Of a stretch of DNA of 64,000 nucleotides, positions 45,535 to 55,354 are shown one piece after another. A program made the position numbers and the translations under genes. The DNA comes from Hyphomonadaceae bacterium (GTDB lineage Bacteria; Pseudomonadota; Alphaproteobacteria; Caulobacterales; Hyphomonadaceae). The stretch spans positions 26,513 through 90,512 of the forward strand of contig JADKDU010000013.1 in assembly GCA_016714495.1 (NCBI GenBank), written 5' to 3'. Numbering within the stretch: the stretch's first letter is position 1; every line of letters begins with the position of its first letter. The notes beneath the pieces are model-generated. The model searched no databases, was not told the origin of the DNA, and saw nothing but the letters and a program-made list of their open reading frames with translations.

Positions 45535-47040
45535 TCAGCCGCCGGACGCGAATATGCGGCGGCGTTCCACGGATGAGGGAATTCGCAGCGACTCCCGGTA
45601 TTTTGCGACCGTCCTGCGGGCGATATCGATCCCGAAGGCGCGCAGGCGTTCGACGATCTGGTCGTCGGACAGCACGCCATCCTTGCTTTCCGCGTCAATC
45701 ATATCCTTGATGCGGTGCCGCACAGCTTCCGCCGAGTGCGATTCACCGCCCTGAACGGAAGGGATCGAGGCGGAGAAGAAGTATTTCAGCTCGAACACGC
45801 CGCGCGGGGTCGAAACATACTTGTTCGATGTAACCCGGCTTACGGTGGATTCGTGCATCTCGACGGCGTCAGCCACCGTCTTGAGATTGAGAGGACGAAG
45901 CGCGCGCACGCCCGACACGAAGAAGCCATCCTGCTGGCGCACGATTTCGGACGCGACTTTCAGGATGGTGCGGGCGCGCTGATCGAGCGACTTGATCAGC
46001 CAGTTGGCGTTGGCCTGACATTCCGAAATGAATGTCTTTTCTTCCTCGGTCTTCGAGAGGCTTGAGACTTCGTTGTAGTAAGTGCGATCGAGCAGAACGC
46101 GCGGCAGCGTGTCGGCGTTGAGCTCGACCGAGAATGTGCCGTTAGGCATTTCGCGCACAAACACGTCGGGCGTGATGGCGGGGGCTGCATCGCCTGCGAA
46201 GGCTGCGCCGGGGCGCGGCGTCAGCGTGCGCAGTTCGGCCAGCATGTCGACGACGTCTTCCTGGTCGACGCCGCAGATTTCCGCGAGCCGTTTGAAATCG
46301 CGGCGCGCCGCGATCTCGAGATTTTCCATCAGCTTCTGCATCACCGGATCGAAGCGATCACGCTCGATCAGCTGAAGAGACAGACATTCCTGAAGGTTGC
46401 GCGCCATGACGCCCGTGGGCTCGAAACCCTGGCAGGTCTGCAGAACAGCTTCAACGTCTTCGAATTCGACGCCGAGCGCATTGGCGATCTCATGCAGATC
46501 CCCGCGCATGAAGCCGGCTTCGTCGGTCTCCTCGATCAGACGCGCGGCGATCAGGCGATCGGATGCAATCAGGCCAGCGATCTGGAGCTGATCATCGAGA
46601 TGATCGCGGAGCGACTTTTCCTCAGCCGTGATCGATTCGAGATCGAAGTCTTCCGAACGCTGCTTGCCTGAGCCGGCCTTGGACCAGTCGAGCTGCGCCG
46701 AGGGACCGCCCTGCGAGCCGGCCTCGCCGCCTTCAGAGGGGCTGTCATTTTCATAGACGTCGTCGGAGCGCGCATCGAGATCGCTGCTGGCCTTGGCTGC
46801 GCCGTCGGCTTCGTCCAGCCGCATCTCTTCGCGTTTGTCGGACACCTTCTCCGGCGCATCGCCATCCGCCCCGCCCTCGTTTTCGGCGCGGGCGAGCAGC
46901 GGGTTCCGCTCGATTTCGGTCTCGACATATTCCTGGAGTTCGACATTGGAGAGCTGGAGCAGCTTGATCGCCTGCTGGAGCTGCGGCGTCATGACGAGGG
47001 ATTGCCCCTGTCTCAGCTGCAGACGGTGCGCAAGCGCCAC
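45535..47040 (-). CDS. rpoN: RNA polymerase sigma-54 factor
   Basis: A 501-residue sigma factor. The N-terminal activator region is RQGQSLVMTPQLQQAIKLLQ with LSNVELQEYVETEIERNPLL, followed by an acidic region II (about 55-110). The core-binding region and helix-turn-helix follow, ending with the RpoN box region ARRTVAKYRESLRIPSSVER. It directs transcription of nitrogen, flagellar or polysaccharide genes with enhancer-binding proteins. It sits between lptB and hpf as in most proteobacteria. Confidence 0.96.
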   Translation of the reverse strand: MALAHRLQLRQGQSLVMTPQLQQAIKLLQLSNVELQEYVETEIERNPLLARAENEGGADGDAPEKVSDKREEMRLDEADGAAKASSDLDARSDDVYENDSPSEGGEAGSQGGPSAQLDWSKAGSGKQRSEDFDLESITAEEKSLRDHLDDQLQIAGLIASDRLIAARLIEETDEAGFMRGDLHEIANALGVEFEDVEAVLQTCQGFEPTGVMARNLQECLSLQLIERDRFDPVMQKLMENLEIAARRDFKRLAEICGVDQEDVVDMLAELRTLTPRPGAAFAGDAAPAITPDVFVREMPNGTFSVELNADTLPRVLLDRTYYNEVSSLSKTEEEKTFISECQANANWLIKSLDQRARTILKVASEIVRQQDGFFVSGVRALRPLNLKTVADAVEMHESTVSRVTSNKYVSTPRGVFELKYFFSASIPSVQGGESHSAEAVRHRIKDMIDAESKDGVLSDDQIVERLRAFGIDIARRTVAKYRESLRIPSSVERRRIFASGG

Positions 47041-47167
47041 AACTAACCTCCCAGAGTCCGGTCCGGGCTGAACACCCCGGCCGGCTGACCCATCCGACGA
47101 GGGTCACATTAACCGGCCGGTATTAAAATTGCATAATCGGCGAGGTCAGAACCGTCGATAAACCCCG

Positions 47168-47959
<792 letters not shown>

Positions 47960-47966
47960 CAGGTTC

Positions 47967-48530
47967 TCAGTTCGGGCGGGGCGCTGTCGCGGGCGCGGCG
48001 GGCGTAGGCGTGGAATTGCGCTTCGAGGCTGGCGTGAAGATCGAGGTGACGCGCTTGGTTCCGGCGGTGATGACGGTGCGGCCTTCGCCGACCTTGTAGA
48101 CGACCTGCGTGCCGCGCACGACACCCTCATTGCCGCGCGAGAGGATGACGTCGCCGGTGATTGTAATCGTGTCGGAGGGATAGTCGTACTGCGCGCGGTC
48201 GCCCCGGATCTTCACGTCGGGGGCCGTGTAGTAGACGCTGCCTTCGGCGATCAGTTCTTCCATGGCTTCGCAGACTGGCTCTTCGCCTGCTGCGGGCGTG
48301 GACTTCGAGCAGATCACGGTGAGCTTGTCGGTCGAGATGCGGCTTTCACCCTGCGTCGCCACCACGTCGCCGGTGTAGACGCCGCGGCCCTGGTTCTGCA
48401 GGTATTCGCCCTGCTTCGATGTGATCTCGACCGGGGCATTGCCACGGCCGATCTGCGCGGCGGCGGGGCCAGCCAGAAGCAAAACGCCTAGAACGCCCGA
48501 AATAAGCAGCCGAATGCGCGATCTGATCAT
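47967..48530 (-). CDS. lptA: Periplasmic LPS-bridge protein LptA
   Basis: A 187-residue exported protein with signal peptide (LLISGVLGVLLLAGPAAA). The OstA-like beta-jelly-roll repeats are GEYLQNQGRGVYTGDVVATQ and YDYPSDTITITGDVILSRGN. It forms the periplasmic bridge with LptC and LptD. The ATG overlaps the lptC stop by four bases. The C-terminal tail is Pro/Thr-rich and probably disordered. Confidence 0.9.
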   Translation of the reverse strand: MIRSRIRLLISGVLGVLLLAGPAAAQIGRGNAPVEITSKQGEYLQNQGRGVYTGDVVATQGESRISTDKLTVICSKSTPAAGEEPVCEAMEELIAEGSVYYTAPDVKIRGDRAQYDYPSDTITITGDVILSRGNEGVVRGTQVVYKVGEGRTVITAGTKRVTSIFTPASKRNSTPTPAAPATAPRPN

Positions 48531-49201
48531 GGCGTCACCTGTCTATTCCCGGCCGCGGCGGGCTGGCCGCGCTTCCTTTTGGGCGTGAACTTTGTCCAAA
48601 CATTGCCCTTGAGGATGATGCGGTTGCCATCTTCGAGCACCTCATACTCGTCAGCCCGAATCTCGCCAATGGGCCCGACGCCATTGAGCGGCGTCTGGCC
48701 TTCGACCCGGTTGTCCTTCACATACATGCGCGTTCGCTGCGAGGTGAAGGTGTAGCCTGCAGCGTCGGTCATCACGACATCGCCCACCAGATCGAGGATT
48801 TCGGTGTCGGCGTTCCAGACGCCCTCGCGCGCCTGCACGACCGAGGACGCTGCGTCCTCGAGCCGCGGGCTCACCAGGTCGATCAGCGAGACGTCCTCGC
48901 GCCGACGGCGGGCCGTTTCGGCGGTCAGGCTGTAGGGCCGGTCGCTGGAATCGAACCCTTCGAAACGCGGCGCCAGCACCGTGACGCTGAGGCCGGACGT
49001 CGGACCCGTCACCGGCGCCGGCATGAGGCTGGAATTGATCACCGTGCCGACGAGAATGCCGGCGGATAGCACCGCGCCGATCGTGAAGATCAACCGCAGG
49101 ATGTGCACAAGCGCCGTGCGCCGCCGGGCCTCCTTCAGCGAGGTGGCGCGCCGCGGACCCCAGAGGTCCATCGAATGGTGAGAATGGGCGGCGGTGTTCA
49201 T
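48527..49201 (-). CDS. lptC: LPS export protein LptC
   Basis: A 224-residue inner-membrane protein with one N-terminal membrane helix (LVHILRLIFTIGAVLSAGIL) and a periplasmic jelly-roll: PRFEGFDSSDRPYSLTAETA, then VMTDAAGYTFTSQRTRMYVK and GPIGEIRADEYEVLEDGNRI. It receives LPS from LptBFG and hands it to LptA. First gene of the overlapping lptC-lptA-lptB set. Confidence 0.9.
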   Translation of the reverse strand: MNTAAHSHHSMDLWGPRRATSLKEARRRTALVHILRLIFTIGAVLSAGILVGTVINSSLMPAPVTGPTSGLSVTVLAPRFEGFDSSDRPYSLTAETARRRREDVSLIDLVSPRLEDAASSVVQAREGVWNADTEILDLVGDVVMTDAAGYTFTSQRTRMYVKDNRVEGQTPLNGVGPIGEIRADEYEVLEDGNRIILKGNVWTKFTPKRKRGQPAAAGNRQVTP

Positions 49202-49277
49202 GACTCAGCCTAAGACGGGAACCGGTTCAGGGAAACCTGCTGACGTCAGCCGGAAGACCCAAAAGGCGCGGAATTCC

Positions 49278-49892
49278 CTAGCTGTGTGCAAAAATGTCCT
49301 GATCGGCCCAGCCGGACAGGTCGAGCGCGGCCCGCACGGGCAGGAAATCGAAGCAGGCCTGCGCCAGCTCGGTCCGGCCCTCGCGCGCCAGCATGGCGTC
49401 GAGCCTCGCCTTCAGTTCATGCAAATGCGTCACGTCTGACGCCGCATAGGCGAGCTGCGCGTCGGAAAGCTTGTCAGCGCCCCAGTCAGAACTCTGCTGC
49501 GCCTTCGACATGTCGAGGTTGAGCAGCTCGCGCGAGAGGTCTTTGAGGCCATGACGGTCCGTATACGTCCGCGCCAGGCGCGAAGCGATCTTTGTGCAGT
49601 AGACCGGAAAACACGGCGCGCCGAGCCATTGCTGAATCATGCCAAGATCAAAGCGCGCAAAATGGAAGATCTTCAGGATGCGCGGATTGGACACCAGCGC
49701 CTTGAGGTTGGGGCAATCATAATCCGGCCGCTTCAGGCGAACGACATGCGCATCGCCCTTCCCGTCCGACAGCTGCACCACGCAGAGCGCATCACGGAAG
49801 GGGTTGAGACCCATGGTCTCTGTGTCGATGGCGACAGAGCCCGTGAAGGCCACGTCAGCTGGTAGATCCCCCTCGTGGTGGTGAATAGTCAT
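49278..49892 (-). CDS. rnd: Ribonuclease D, single-domain form
   Basis: A 204-residue DEDD 3'-5' exonuclease. The first acidic pair is VAIDTETMGLNPF, the second in ILKIFHFARFDLGM and the third in LAYAASDVTHLHELKARLDA. It lacks the C-terminal HRDC domains of E. coli RNase D, as is common in alphaproteobacteria. It trims tRNA and other RNA 3' ends. ATG 49892 is used because homology starts there. It lies upstream of lptC in the same orientation. Confidence 0.9.
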   Translation of the reverse strand: MTIHHHEGDLPADVAFTGSVAIDTETMGLNPFRDALCVVQLSDGKGDAHVVRLKRPDYDCPNLKALVSNPRILKIFHFARFDLGMIQQWLGAPCFPVYCTKIASRLARTYTDRHGLKDLSRELLNLDMSKAQQSSDWGADKLSDAQLAYAASDVTHLHELKARLDAMLAREGRTELAQACFDFLPVRAALDLSGWADQDIFAHS

Positions 49893-49969
49893 AGACCCTC
49901 GCTTTCGGGAGGAGGAATGGCGGGAAACGCCGGGAAACACAACCCGGCCAATTCCGCAGGTCAATTGGC

Positions 49970-51142
49970 CTAGACCCGCTCGAGATAAGCCGCCGTCGCC
50001 ATGCCGCCAGCCGTGCAGACACCGACCACAGCCCTGCGCTTCCCACGCCGTGCAAGCTCCATCAGCGTCGAGCCAAGATAGCGGATGCCCGACATGCCAT
50101 AAGGATGGCCAAGCGCGATCGCGCCGCCATTGACATTGGTTGTCTCCCACGGCGTCTCAAGCTGCGCCTGATTGTAGAGCGTCGTGACGGCATAGGCCTC
50201 GTGCAGCTCCCAGAGATCGACATCGCCCGTGGCGAGAGCGTGGCGTTTCATCAGCTTGCGGATCGCGGGCGTGATGGCGATGCTCATTTCTTCGGGCGCA
50301 ACTGAGGCCAGCTGCATGCCGCGAAATAGCCCCAGAATTGGCAGGCCCCGCTTCGCCGCCAGGTCGGCATCCATCAAGACAGCGGCGCCTGCGCCATCCG
50401 ACAGCTGGGACGCATTGCCCGCCGTTGTCGTGCCGCCCTCAAACACCGGCTTCAGCCTTGCCAGGCCCTCGATCGTCGTGTCGGCCCGCGGACCTTCATC
50501 ATGATCAAGCGTCACGTCCTGTTCGCGGCTCTGACCCGTCGCCTTGTCGGTCACCTTCATCACCGCCTTGAATGGCGTGATCTCCTCGGCAAACTTGCCT
50601 GCCGCCCTCGCCGCCTCGACGCGTTGCTGGCTCGCGACAACATAGGCGTCCAGCGCCTCCCTGCTGACGCCATATTTCTTGGCGACGAAATCCGCCGTCT
50701 CGTTCATCGTCCACCATACGGCGGGCATGCGCGCCTGCAGGGGGGCATAGAAGAACCCGTCGACCGCAATGCCCATCTGCACAAGGCTGATGCTTTCAAC
50801 GCCGCCCGCGATCCCGCAGCGGATCTCCCCGGTTGCGATCCGGCTCGCGATCATCGAGGCGGCTGTAAGACCAGACCCGCAATAGCGGTTCACGGTCACG
50901 CCCGGCGCATCGAACCCTGCCTCGAGCGCCGCCGTCCGTCCAATATTATGGCCCGTCGCGCCCTGCGGCAGGCCGCATCCAAGCACAATGTCCTCAACTT
51001 CGCCGCTCTCAACGCCAGCCCGCGCGACGGCTTCCTTCAACACGTGCCCCGCCAGTGGAATGCCGTGTGTCTGGTTCAACGCCCCACGAAACGCCCTCGC
51101 GATCCCGGTGCGGCAATAACCGACGACAGCGACATCCTTCAT
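49970..51142 (-). CDS. Acetyl-CoA acetyltransferase/thiolase
   Basis: A 390-residue thiolase. The acyl-accepting Cys is Cys88 in VNRYCGSGLTA; His in ALGHPYGMSG and Cys in VCTAGGMATA complete the active site, and LHEAYAVTTLYN replaces the usual NEAFA box. It either condenses two acetyl-CoA or thiolyses beta-keto acyl-CoA. ATG 51142 is chosen because GGAAGGATG precedes it. No PHA genes are adjacent. The upstream neighbour is mobile-element debris. Confidence 0.9.
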   Translation of the reverse strand: MKDVAVVGYCRTGIARAFRGALNQTHGIPLAGHVLKEAVARAGVESGEVEDIVLGCGLPQGATGHNIGRTAALEAGFDAPGVTVNRYCGSGLTAASMIASRIATGEIRCGIAGGVESISLVQMGIAVDGFFYAPLQARMPAVWWTMNETADFVAKKYGVSREALDAYVVASQQRVEAARAAGKFAEEITPFKAVMKVTDKATGQSREQDVTLDHDEGPRADTTIEGLARLKPVFEGGTTTAGNASQLSDGAGAAVLMDADLAAKRGLPILGLFRGMQLASVAPEEMSIAITPAIRKLMKRHALATGDVDLWELHEAYAVTTLYNQAQLETPWETTNVNGGAIALGHPYGMSGIRYLGSTLMELARRGKRRAVVGVCTAGGMATAAYLERV

Positions 51143-51240
51143 GGCGAACATCCTTCCGTTCAAGTCGCGAAGCTTTCACGCATCTTTTGCCCGCGCCAGA
51201 CGCGTTTTGAGCGCAAAAAACATCATGCGCGCCGCACCGC

Positions 51241-51520
51241 CTACATCGGCGGCAGCGGCATGTCGCGATGCAGCGAACGTGTCGGCGCTTGCAGGCTTTT
51301 CAGGCCCGACACGTATTTCCCCGCCAGCGGTTCAAGCGATGGACGCCAACGCACGAGATGTCCCTCTTGCTCGCCAACGATCAGCGCCACTCTGGCCTGC
51401 GCAAGATCGACCCGCCGCGCATAGACGCCCTCAACGCGTGCAACGCTCTCCACCGCCACAGGTTTGCCGATCTCAGCCGACAATTCAGCCGCTAGCGCAT
51501 GGGCCTCCCGTGCAGCCAAG
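51241..51520 (-). pseudogene. Relaxase-type DUF3363 C-terminal fragment
   Basis: The frame in this stretch reads AAELSAEIGKPVAVESVARV, EGVYARRVDLAQARVALIVG and VRWRPSLEPLAGKYVSGL, resembling the C-terminus of mobilisation relaxases with a DUF3363 domain. The N-terminus and catalytic Tyr are absent. Upstream codons belong to the integrase fragment in another frame. It is a scar of a conjugative or mobilisable element. Confidence 0.6.
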
Positions 51521-51676
51521 CGAGAGCGTCTTCCGCTTGCCATCGAACGCACAATCCATCCGCCACAGGCGGGAGCCGTTGGCCGCGACATAGAGGTACA
51601 GGCCCTGGCCATCGGCCAGCTTGTAGGGAATGTCTCTCGAACGGGCGTTCCTGCAACGTACGTCCGTGAGCTTCAT
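51485..51676 (-). pseudogene. Integrase N-terminal fragment (DUF4102)
   Basis: Starts MKLTDVRCRNARSRDIPYKL and continues YLYVAANGSRLWRMDCAFDG, KRKTLSLG, the arm-binding DUF4102 domain of tyrosine integrases of genomic islands; it then breaks off (CTGGPCASG, stop). The catalytic domain is missing. It lies about 200 bases from the 3' end of tRNA-Leu, the typical attachment position, with a relaxase fragment directly after it. Confidence 0.8.
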
Positions 51677-51812
51677 TTTTACGGTATCACCCGTGCCGAA
51701 GCCCGCCCCAGATACCGGAACGGTGCCGTAAACTGTGATCGGTGGGCAAGGTTTCGAGGACAGGGCGGTCGTCGAACTAGCAGCACAAAATGCGCACTAA
51801 GTGCTTGGCGAA

Positions 51813-51842
51813 CAAAAGATACCCCGAAATCCCGGGGCATCT
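51813..51842 (-). terminator. Intrinsic terminator after tRNA-Leu
   Basis: On the minus strand GATGCCCCG and CGGGGTATC pair around GGATTT, followed by TTTTG. It lies about 33 bases from the tRNA 3' end. Confidence 0.75.
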
Positions 51843-51874
51843 TCTGACAACTGTGTTTTGGTGGAAAGAACGAA

Positions 51875-51959
51875 TGGTGCCCAGAAGAGGACTCGAACCT
51901 CCACGCCTCGCGGCGCTGCTACCTGAAAGCAGTGCGTCTACCAATTCCGCCATCTGGGC
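51875..51959 (-). tRNA. tRNA-Leu, anticodon CAG
   Basis: A class II tRNA on the minus strand, 85 bases with encoded CCA. Acceptor GCCCAGA pairs with TCTGGGC; D arm GGCGGAATTGGTAGACGC; anticodon stem CTGCT/AGCAG encloses TTCAGGT (anticodon CAG); variable arm is long; T arm GGTTCGAGTCC. Mobile-element scars lie on its 3' side. Confidence 0.95.
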
Positions 51960-52077
51960 AGATAGCAAGGCGGGCGTGATACAGGGCGCTGGGCCGGTAT
52001 TCAAGAGGCGTCATAACATACGCCGCCATCGGCGTTTTGCCGCCAAAGCGCCGAGCTTTCAGGACCTTATTGCGAGC

Positions 52078-52480
52078 CTAATGATGATGCACATGGCCGC
52101 TTTCGCTCGAAAGCGCCTTCAGGTGCGCCCGGCCGTCGACGGTCTTGGCCCGCCAGACGAGCTGACCGGTCGGTCCAAGGACGTCCCAGCCTCCCCGGCC
52201 GCGACAGATACCGGCATCTTGATCACTGCATCGACTGCGCGCGCGCCGTCCAGCAAGAGCCGCGTTGCGCATCAAGCGCCCACGTCCCCGCCGCCCACAT
52301 GCCAGCCCCGTTCACCTGTTCAAAATCCTGGCCTTCCTTGAGCAGAATGGTCGTGACCTTGCTGTCCTGCGGGGTGAACGAAAGCGTAGCCTCGCGCACC
52401 ACGTCGATCGTGTCGGCCGCCGCCGGCACAGCAAGACCCAAGGCCAACACTAGCAAAACGAGCAGCCGTTTCACGCGCAT
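52078..52480 (-). pseudogene. Small exported protein with a frameshift, overlapping the PagL-like gene
   Basis: The N-terminal frame is MRVKRLLVLLVLALGLAVPA with a signal peptide, then TLSFTPQDSKVTTILLKEGQ and ends RAQSMQ. A second frame continues GGWDVLGPTGQLVWRAKTVD and ends SESGHVHHH. They join if one base is missing between about 52215 and 52275. I see no named family; the full protein would be about 130 residues and periplasmic. The ATG overlaps the stop of the upstream PagL-like gene, so the two are likely co-expressed. Confidence 0.6.
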
Positions 52481-53052
52481 CAGTTGAACCGCCACAGCAC
52501 GCGAACGCCGATCTCGTCGAGACCCTGGTTGCGGCCCGTGCCGAGGATCTGGCCGTGGCTCAGGTGCTCATAGATCCCCTGCACGGCCCAGGCCGGCGCG
52601 ATGTCATAGGTCAGCGCAAGCGAGGTACGGAAAAGGTCCTTCGATCCAAGCAACACATGGTCCTCGGCAAAATCGGCGGCCTGCTGGTTACCGGAGCCAT
52701 AGGGATTGTTTATCGCTCCATCATGGATCACGTAGCCAAAGCCGGGCTCCAGGCGCCAGCCCGGCGCGAACTGCCAGTCCCATTCAAGGCCCACGCCGCC
52801 ATAGGAGGTGTTGCCGTCCGTGTTCACCGACGCCATCACATAGGGATGGGGCGACCAGGCCCAGCCGAGCCAGTCGGGCGAAGCAAACCGCAACTCGCCA
52901 TTGATGTTGACGCCCGATTCCTTGTCCGCGTTCTTGCAGTCTGAAACGCAGATGTTGTGCTTCATCACGCCAAGCCGGACGCTGTCGATCTGCGCGTTCG
53001 CAGCAGGCGCAACAAGCGCTGCCGCAGCCGCGGCCAGAAACACGGTCTTCAT
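52480..53052 (-). CDS. PagL-like lipid A 3-O-deacylase (acyloxyacyl hydrolase family)
   Basis: A 190-residue outer-membrane beta-barrel with signal peptide (LAAAAAALVAPAANA). The C-terminus carries the PagL signature: YEHLSHGQILGTGRNQGLDE, where His and Ser (HLS) and the later Glu match the His-Ser-Glu triad, and it ends with the aromatic barrel terminus VLWRFN. It would remove the 3-position acyl chain from lipid A. Its stop overlaps the start of the small exported protein gene. GGAGGC precedes the ATG. Confidence 0.8.
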   Translation of the reverse strand: MKTVFLAAAAAALVAPAANAQIDSVRLGVMKHNICVSDCKNADKESGVNINGELRFASPDWLGWAWSPHPYVMASVNTDGNTSYGGVGLEWDWQFAPGWRLEPGFGYVIHDGAINNPYGSGNQQAADFAEDHVLLGSKDLFRTSLALTYDIAPAWAVQGIYEHLSHGQILGTGRNQGLDEIGVRVLWRFN

Positions 53053-53196
53053 GTAAAAAGCCTCCCAGGTACGTCATCGAGGCTAGAGCATATTCCCATG
53101 CAACAGGAAACGGGACTTCGCAGGTTGATCCCATTCGCAGCTTGATCCCAAGCCTACGGCGATGTGTTGGACATCGGAGGCGCTGAAGACCTGCGG

Positions 53197-53619
53197 TCAG
53201 GCGACTGGGTAGTTTCTATGCGATGCGCGATAGCGCATCCGACAGAGCAGGCCTTCGGGTTGAAAGTCTATCGTCACCTGCCCGCCCAGATCATGTGCAA
53301 TGCCGGTCTCCAGCACATGCGATCCAAACCCGCGCCGGCTCGGCGGCTGGACGGGCGGACCACCTCGCTCGGTCCATACGATTTCAATCGCTGCTGGGTC
53401 GAGCAAAGCATCGACGGTCCACACCACCGTCACGGCGCCGCCGCCTACCGACAATGCGCCGTACTTCGCGGCGTTCGTAACCAGCTCGTGGAAAGCAATA
53501 TTGAGTACGACGGCCGTCTGGGCGTTCAACCTACCTCGCCGCTCACGGCATCGATGCCTATTCGGTGGAGGGTGGACTGGAAGCGTGGAAAGCGAATGCA
53601 GCGGTTCCGGCCACCTCAT
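53197..53619 (-). pseudogene. HWE-type sensor histidine kinase ATPase fragment
   Basis: Minus-strand reading NAQTAVVLNIAFHELVTNAA, KYGAL is the N box of HWE/HisKA_2 kinases; later RRGFGSHVLETGIAHDLGG matches the G box region and ends GLLCRMRYR. The phospho-accepting His and sensor domains are missing, and the N-terminal 30 codons (Pro/Arg-rich) look like readthrough of unrelated DNA. So it is a C-terminal remnant. Confidence 0.75.
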
Positions 53620-53970
53620 CGGCCCAGATCTCGGACGCTAACAAATGAGCCAGTAACTGCCAGCGGGCTTTACCGATCTTCAAACCCCACCGATCCGTCC
53701 CGCTGACCATAGATCAGGCGAGCGCTGGTTTGGCCCACAGCTTCACCTAATGAGGGGCGAAATGTGGGGTAAGCAATCGAGGCCGAGCATATCGCTTTGT
53801 TTCGACAACCGAAAAAACGGTTGCTGGCGGTGAAAGGTGGGAGCCGAACTCGTGTTCGCGTCTGTTCGCATGCACTCGCCGACAACCGCAAAAAGCCCTG
53901 TAAAATAAGCGCTTTTGACGCTACAGTGCTCGCCTGTGTTCGGCGACGCTCAGGCTAATCCGAGCCCAAA
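53620..53970. other. Gap with no recognised gene
   Basis: About 350 bases between the kinase fragment and the integrase pseudogene. Short frames on the minus strand give nothing familiar. It is lower in GC than the left part of the window. No tRNA or clear terminator seen. Confidence 0.35.
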
Positions 53971-54002
53971 TGTAACACGGAGCTGTAACACGAGCTGTAA
54001 CC
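53971..54002 (+). repeat. Short tandem TGTAAC repeats before the integrase
   Basis: Three copies of TGTAAC (53971, 53984, 53996) spaced 13 and 12 bases apart, two within GAGCTGTAAC units. They lie 15 bases upstream of the integrase ATG and could be recombinase or excisionase binding sites. Confidence 0.45.
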
Positions 54003-54016
54003 AGGACGCGCACCTG

Positions 54017-55309
54017 ATGGCCCAGATCAACCTGCTCAAGCCGAGACAAGTCGCGACGCTCCCGGTCGGATTTCACAGCGATGGCTCCAACCTCTATCTG
54101 CGGGTCATGTCCCGCGAGTCCCGGCAGTGGATCTTCCGCTACAGCATCAACGGCAAGGTCCGGCAGCTTGGACTTCGGCTCGACCGTGGAGCGCATGATT
54201 AGTGACGCGCGGGCGATGGCCTGAGAAAATGCGCGAAGCTGTTCGCGACGGGCTGGATCACTGGCGCGCTGCTCAACGCGCGCGATCCGGATAGATGACG
54301 TTTCGCCTCTACGCCGAGGAGCTGATCGAAGCGAAGTGCAAGGAGTTCCGGTCGGGAAATGGGGAAAGCAGTGGTCCGCCACCCTGAAGCAGTACGTCTA
54401 CCCGGTAGTCGGCGGCAAACGGGCAAAGGATATCACCCTCAGCGACATTGAAACGATCCTGCGGCCTGGCCTGGCTCGTGAAAAACCGAAACGGCGACAC
54501 GCGTCAGGTCCCGTATCGCCGCCATTCTGACTATGCCTACGTTAGCTGAAGGCCAGCATCGACAATGGAACCCCGCGACCTTCAGGGGCAATCTCGAACA
54601 CCGGGGCTTCGAAAGCCACGCAAAGTCAGCCTTGATCAGACATCATCCGGCCGGCCCGCCTCCGACGTTCCGACAATCATGGCCGAGCTGCGAGAGCTCA
54701 CCAGCACCACCGCCCTGTGCTTGCGCTTCACCATCCCGACTTGGACGCGGTCATCCGAGGCACGGGCGGCTGTGTGGGAGGAGATCGATACCGACCAGCA
54801 GCTCTGGACCATACCCGGCCGGCGCATGAAGGCAGGCCGGGAGCACGTGATCCCGCTCTCTGAGGAAGCCAGGGAAATTCTGACGGAGATGAGCCGTCGC
54901 CGACACGAAGGCAGCTCAGCTATTTTCCCGGGAGCGAGAGGCGGCCTGCTGTCCGGATGTGGGAATCAACAAGGTGCTGCACACTCTGCAACGGTCCGGC
55001 GGCTCGACGCTGCGGCGACCGAAAAGCTTCGCGCGAACCTGCCGGTGGGTAAGAACGCAAGAACGCCTCCTGCCATGGCGTCACCGTTCATGGCTTCCGG
55101 TCCAGCGCACGGACGGTGGGCGCCGCCAATCAACTTCCCGCGCGAGGTTCTCGGAACTGGCTCTTGCGCACGAAGAGAACAACAACAAGGTTGAGAGTGC
55201 GTACCAACGCGACAACATTCTCGAGAAGCGCCGTCAGCTGATGGACGCCTGGGGGCGCTTTTGCATTAGCTCGAACGTCGTACGGTTCCAGCAGCAAGCG
55301 GCGGTTTGA
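54017..55309 (+). pseudogene. Tyrosine integrase of a genomic island, multiply broken
   Basis: Successive frames spell a full integrase. They include MAQINLLKPRQVATLPVGFH and RQWIFRYSINGKVRQLG (DUF4102), GKWGKQWSATLKQYVYPVVG and AKDITLSDIETIL (core-binding domain), and QLWTIPGRRMKAGREHVIPL then SEEAREILTEM (catalytic). The end is FSELALAHEENNNKVESAYQ with KRRQLMDAWGRFC. Several frameshifts and in-frame stops separate them, and the catalytic Arg/His/Tyr set is scrambled (HGFRSSAR is still readable near 55100). It is dead. It differs from the DUF4102 fragment at 51485. Confidence 0.85.
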
Positions 55310-55354
55310 ATGTGAATCGGCGCCAGCTAATGACCCCTGCCCCAAAAGAGATTC

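Noticed and set aside
53840..53900. Possible tRNA T-arm-like stretch (GAACTCGTGTTCG)
   Set aside because: No acceptor stem, anticodon arm or full cloverleaf can be folded around it.
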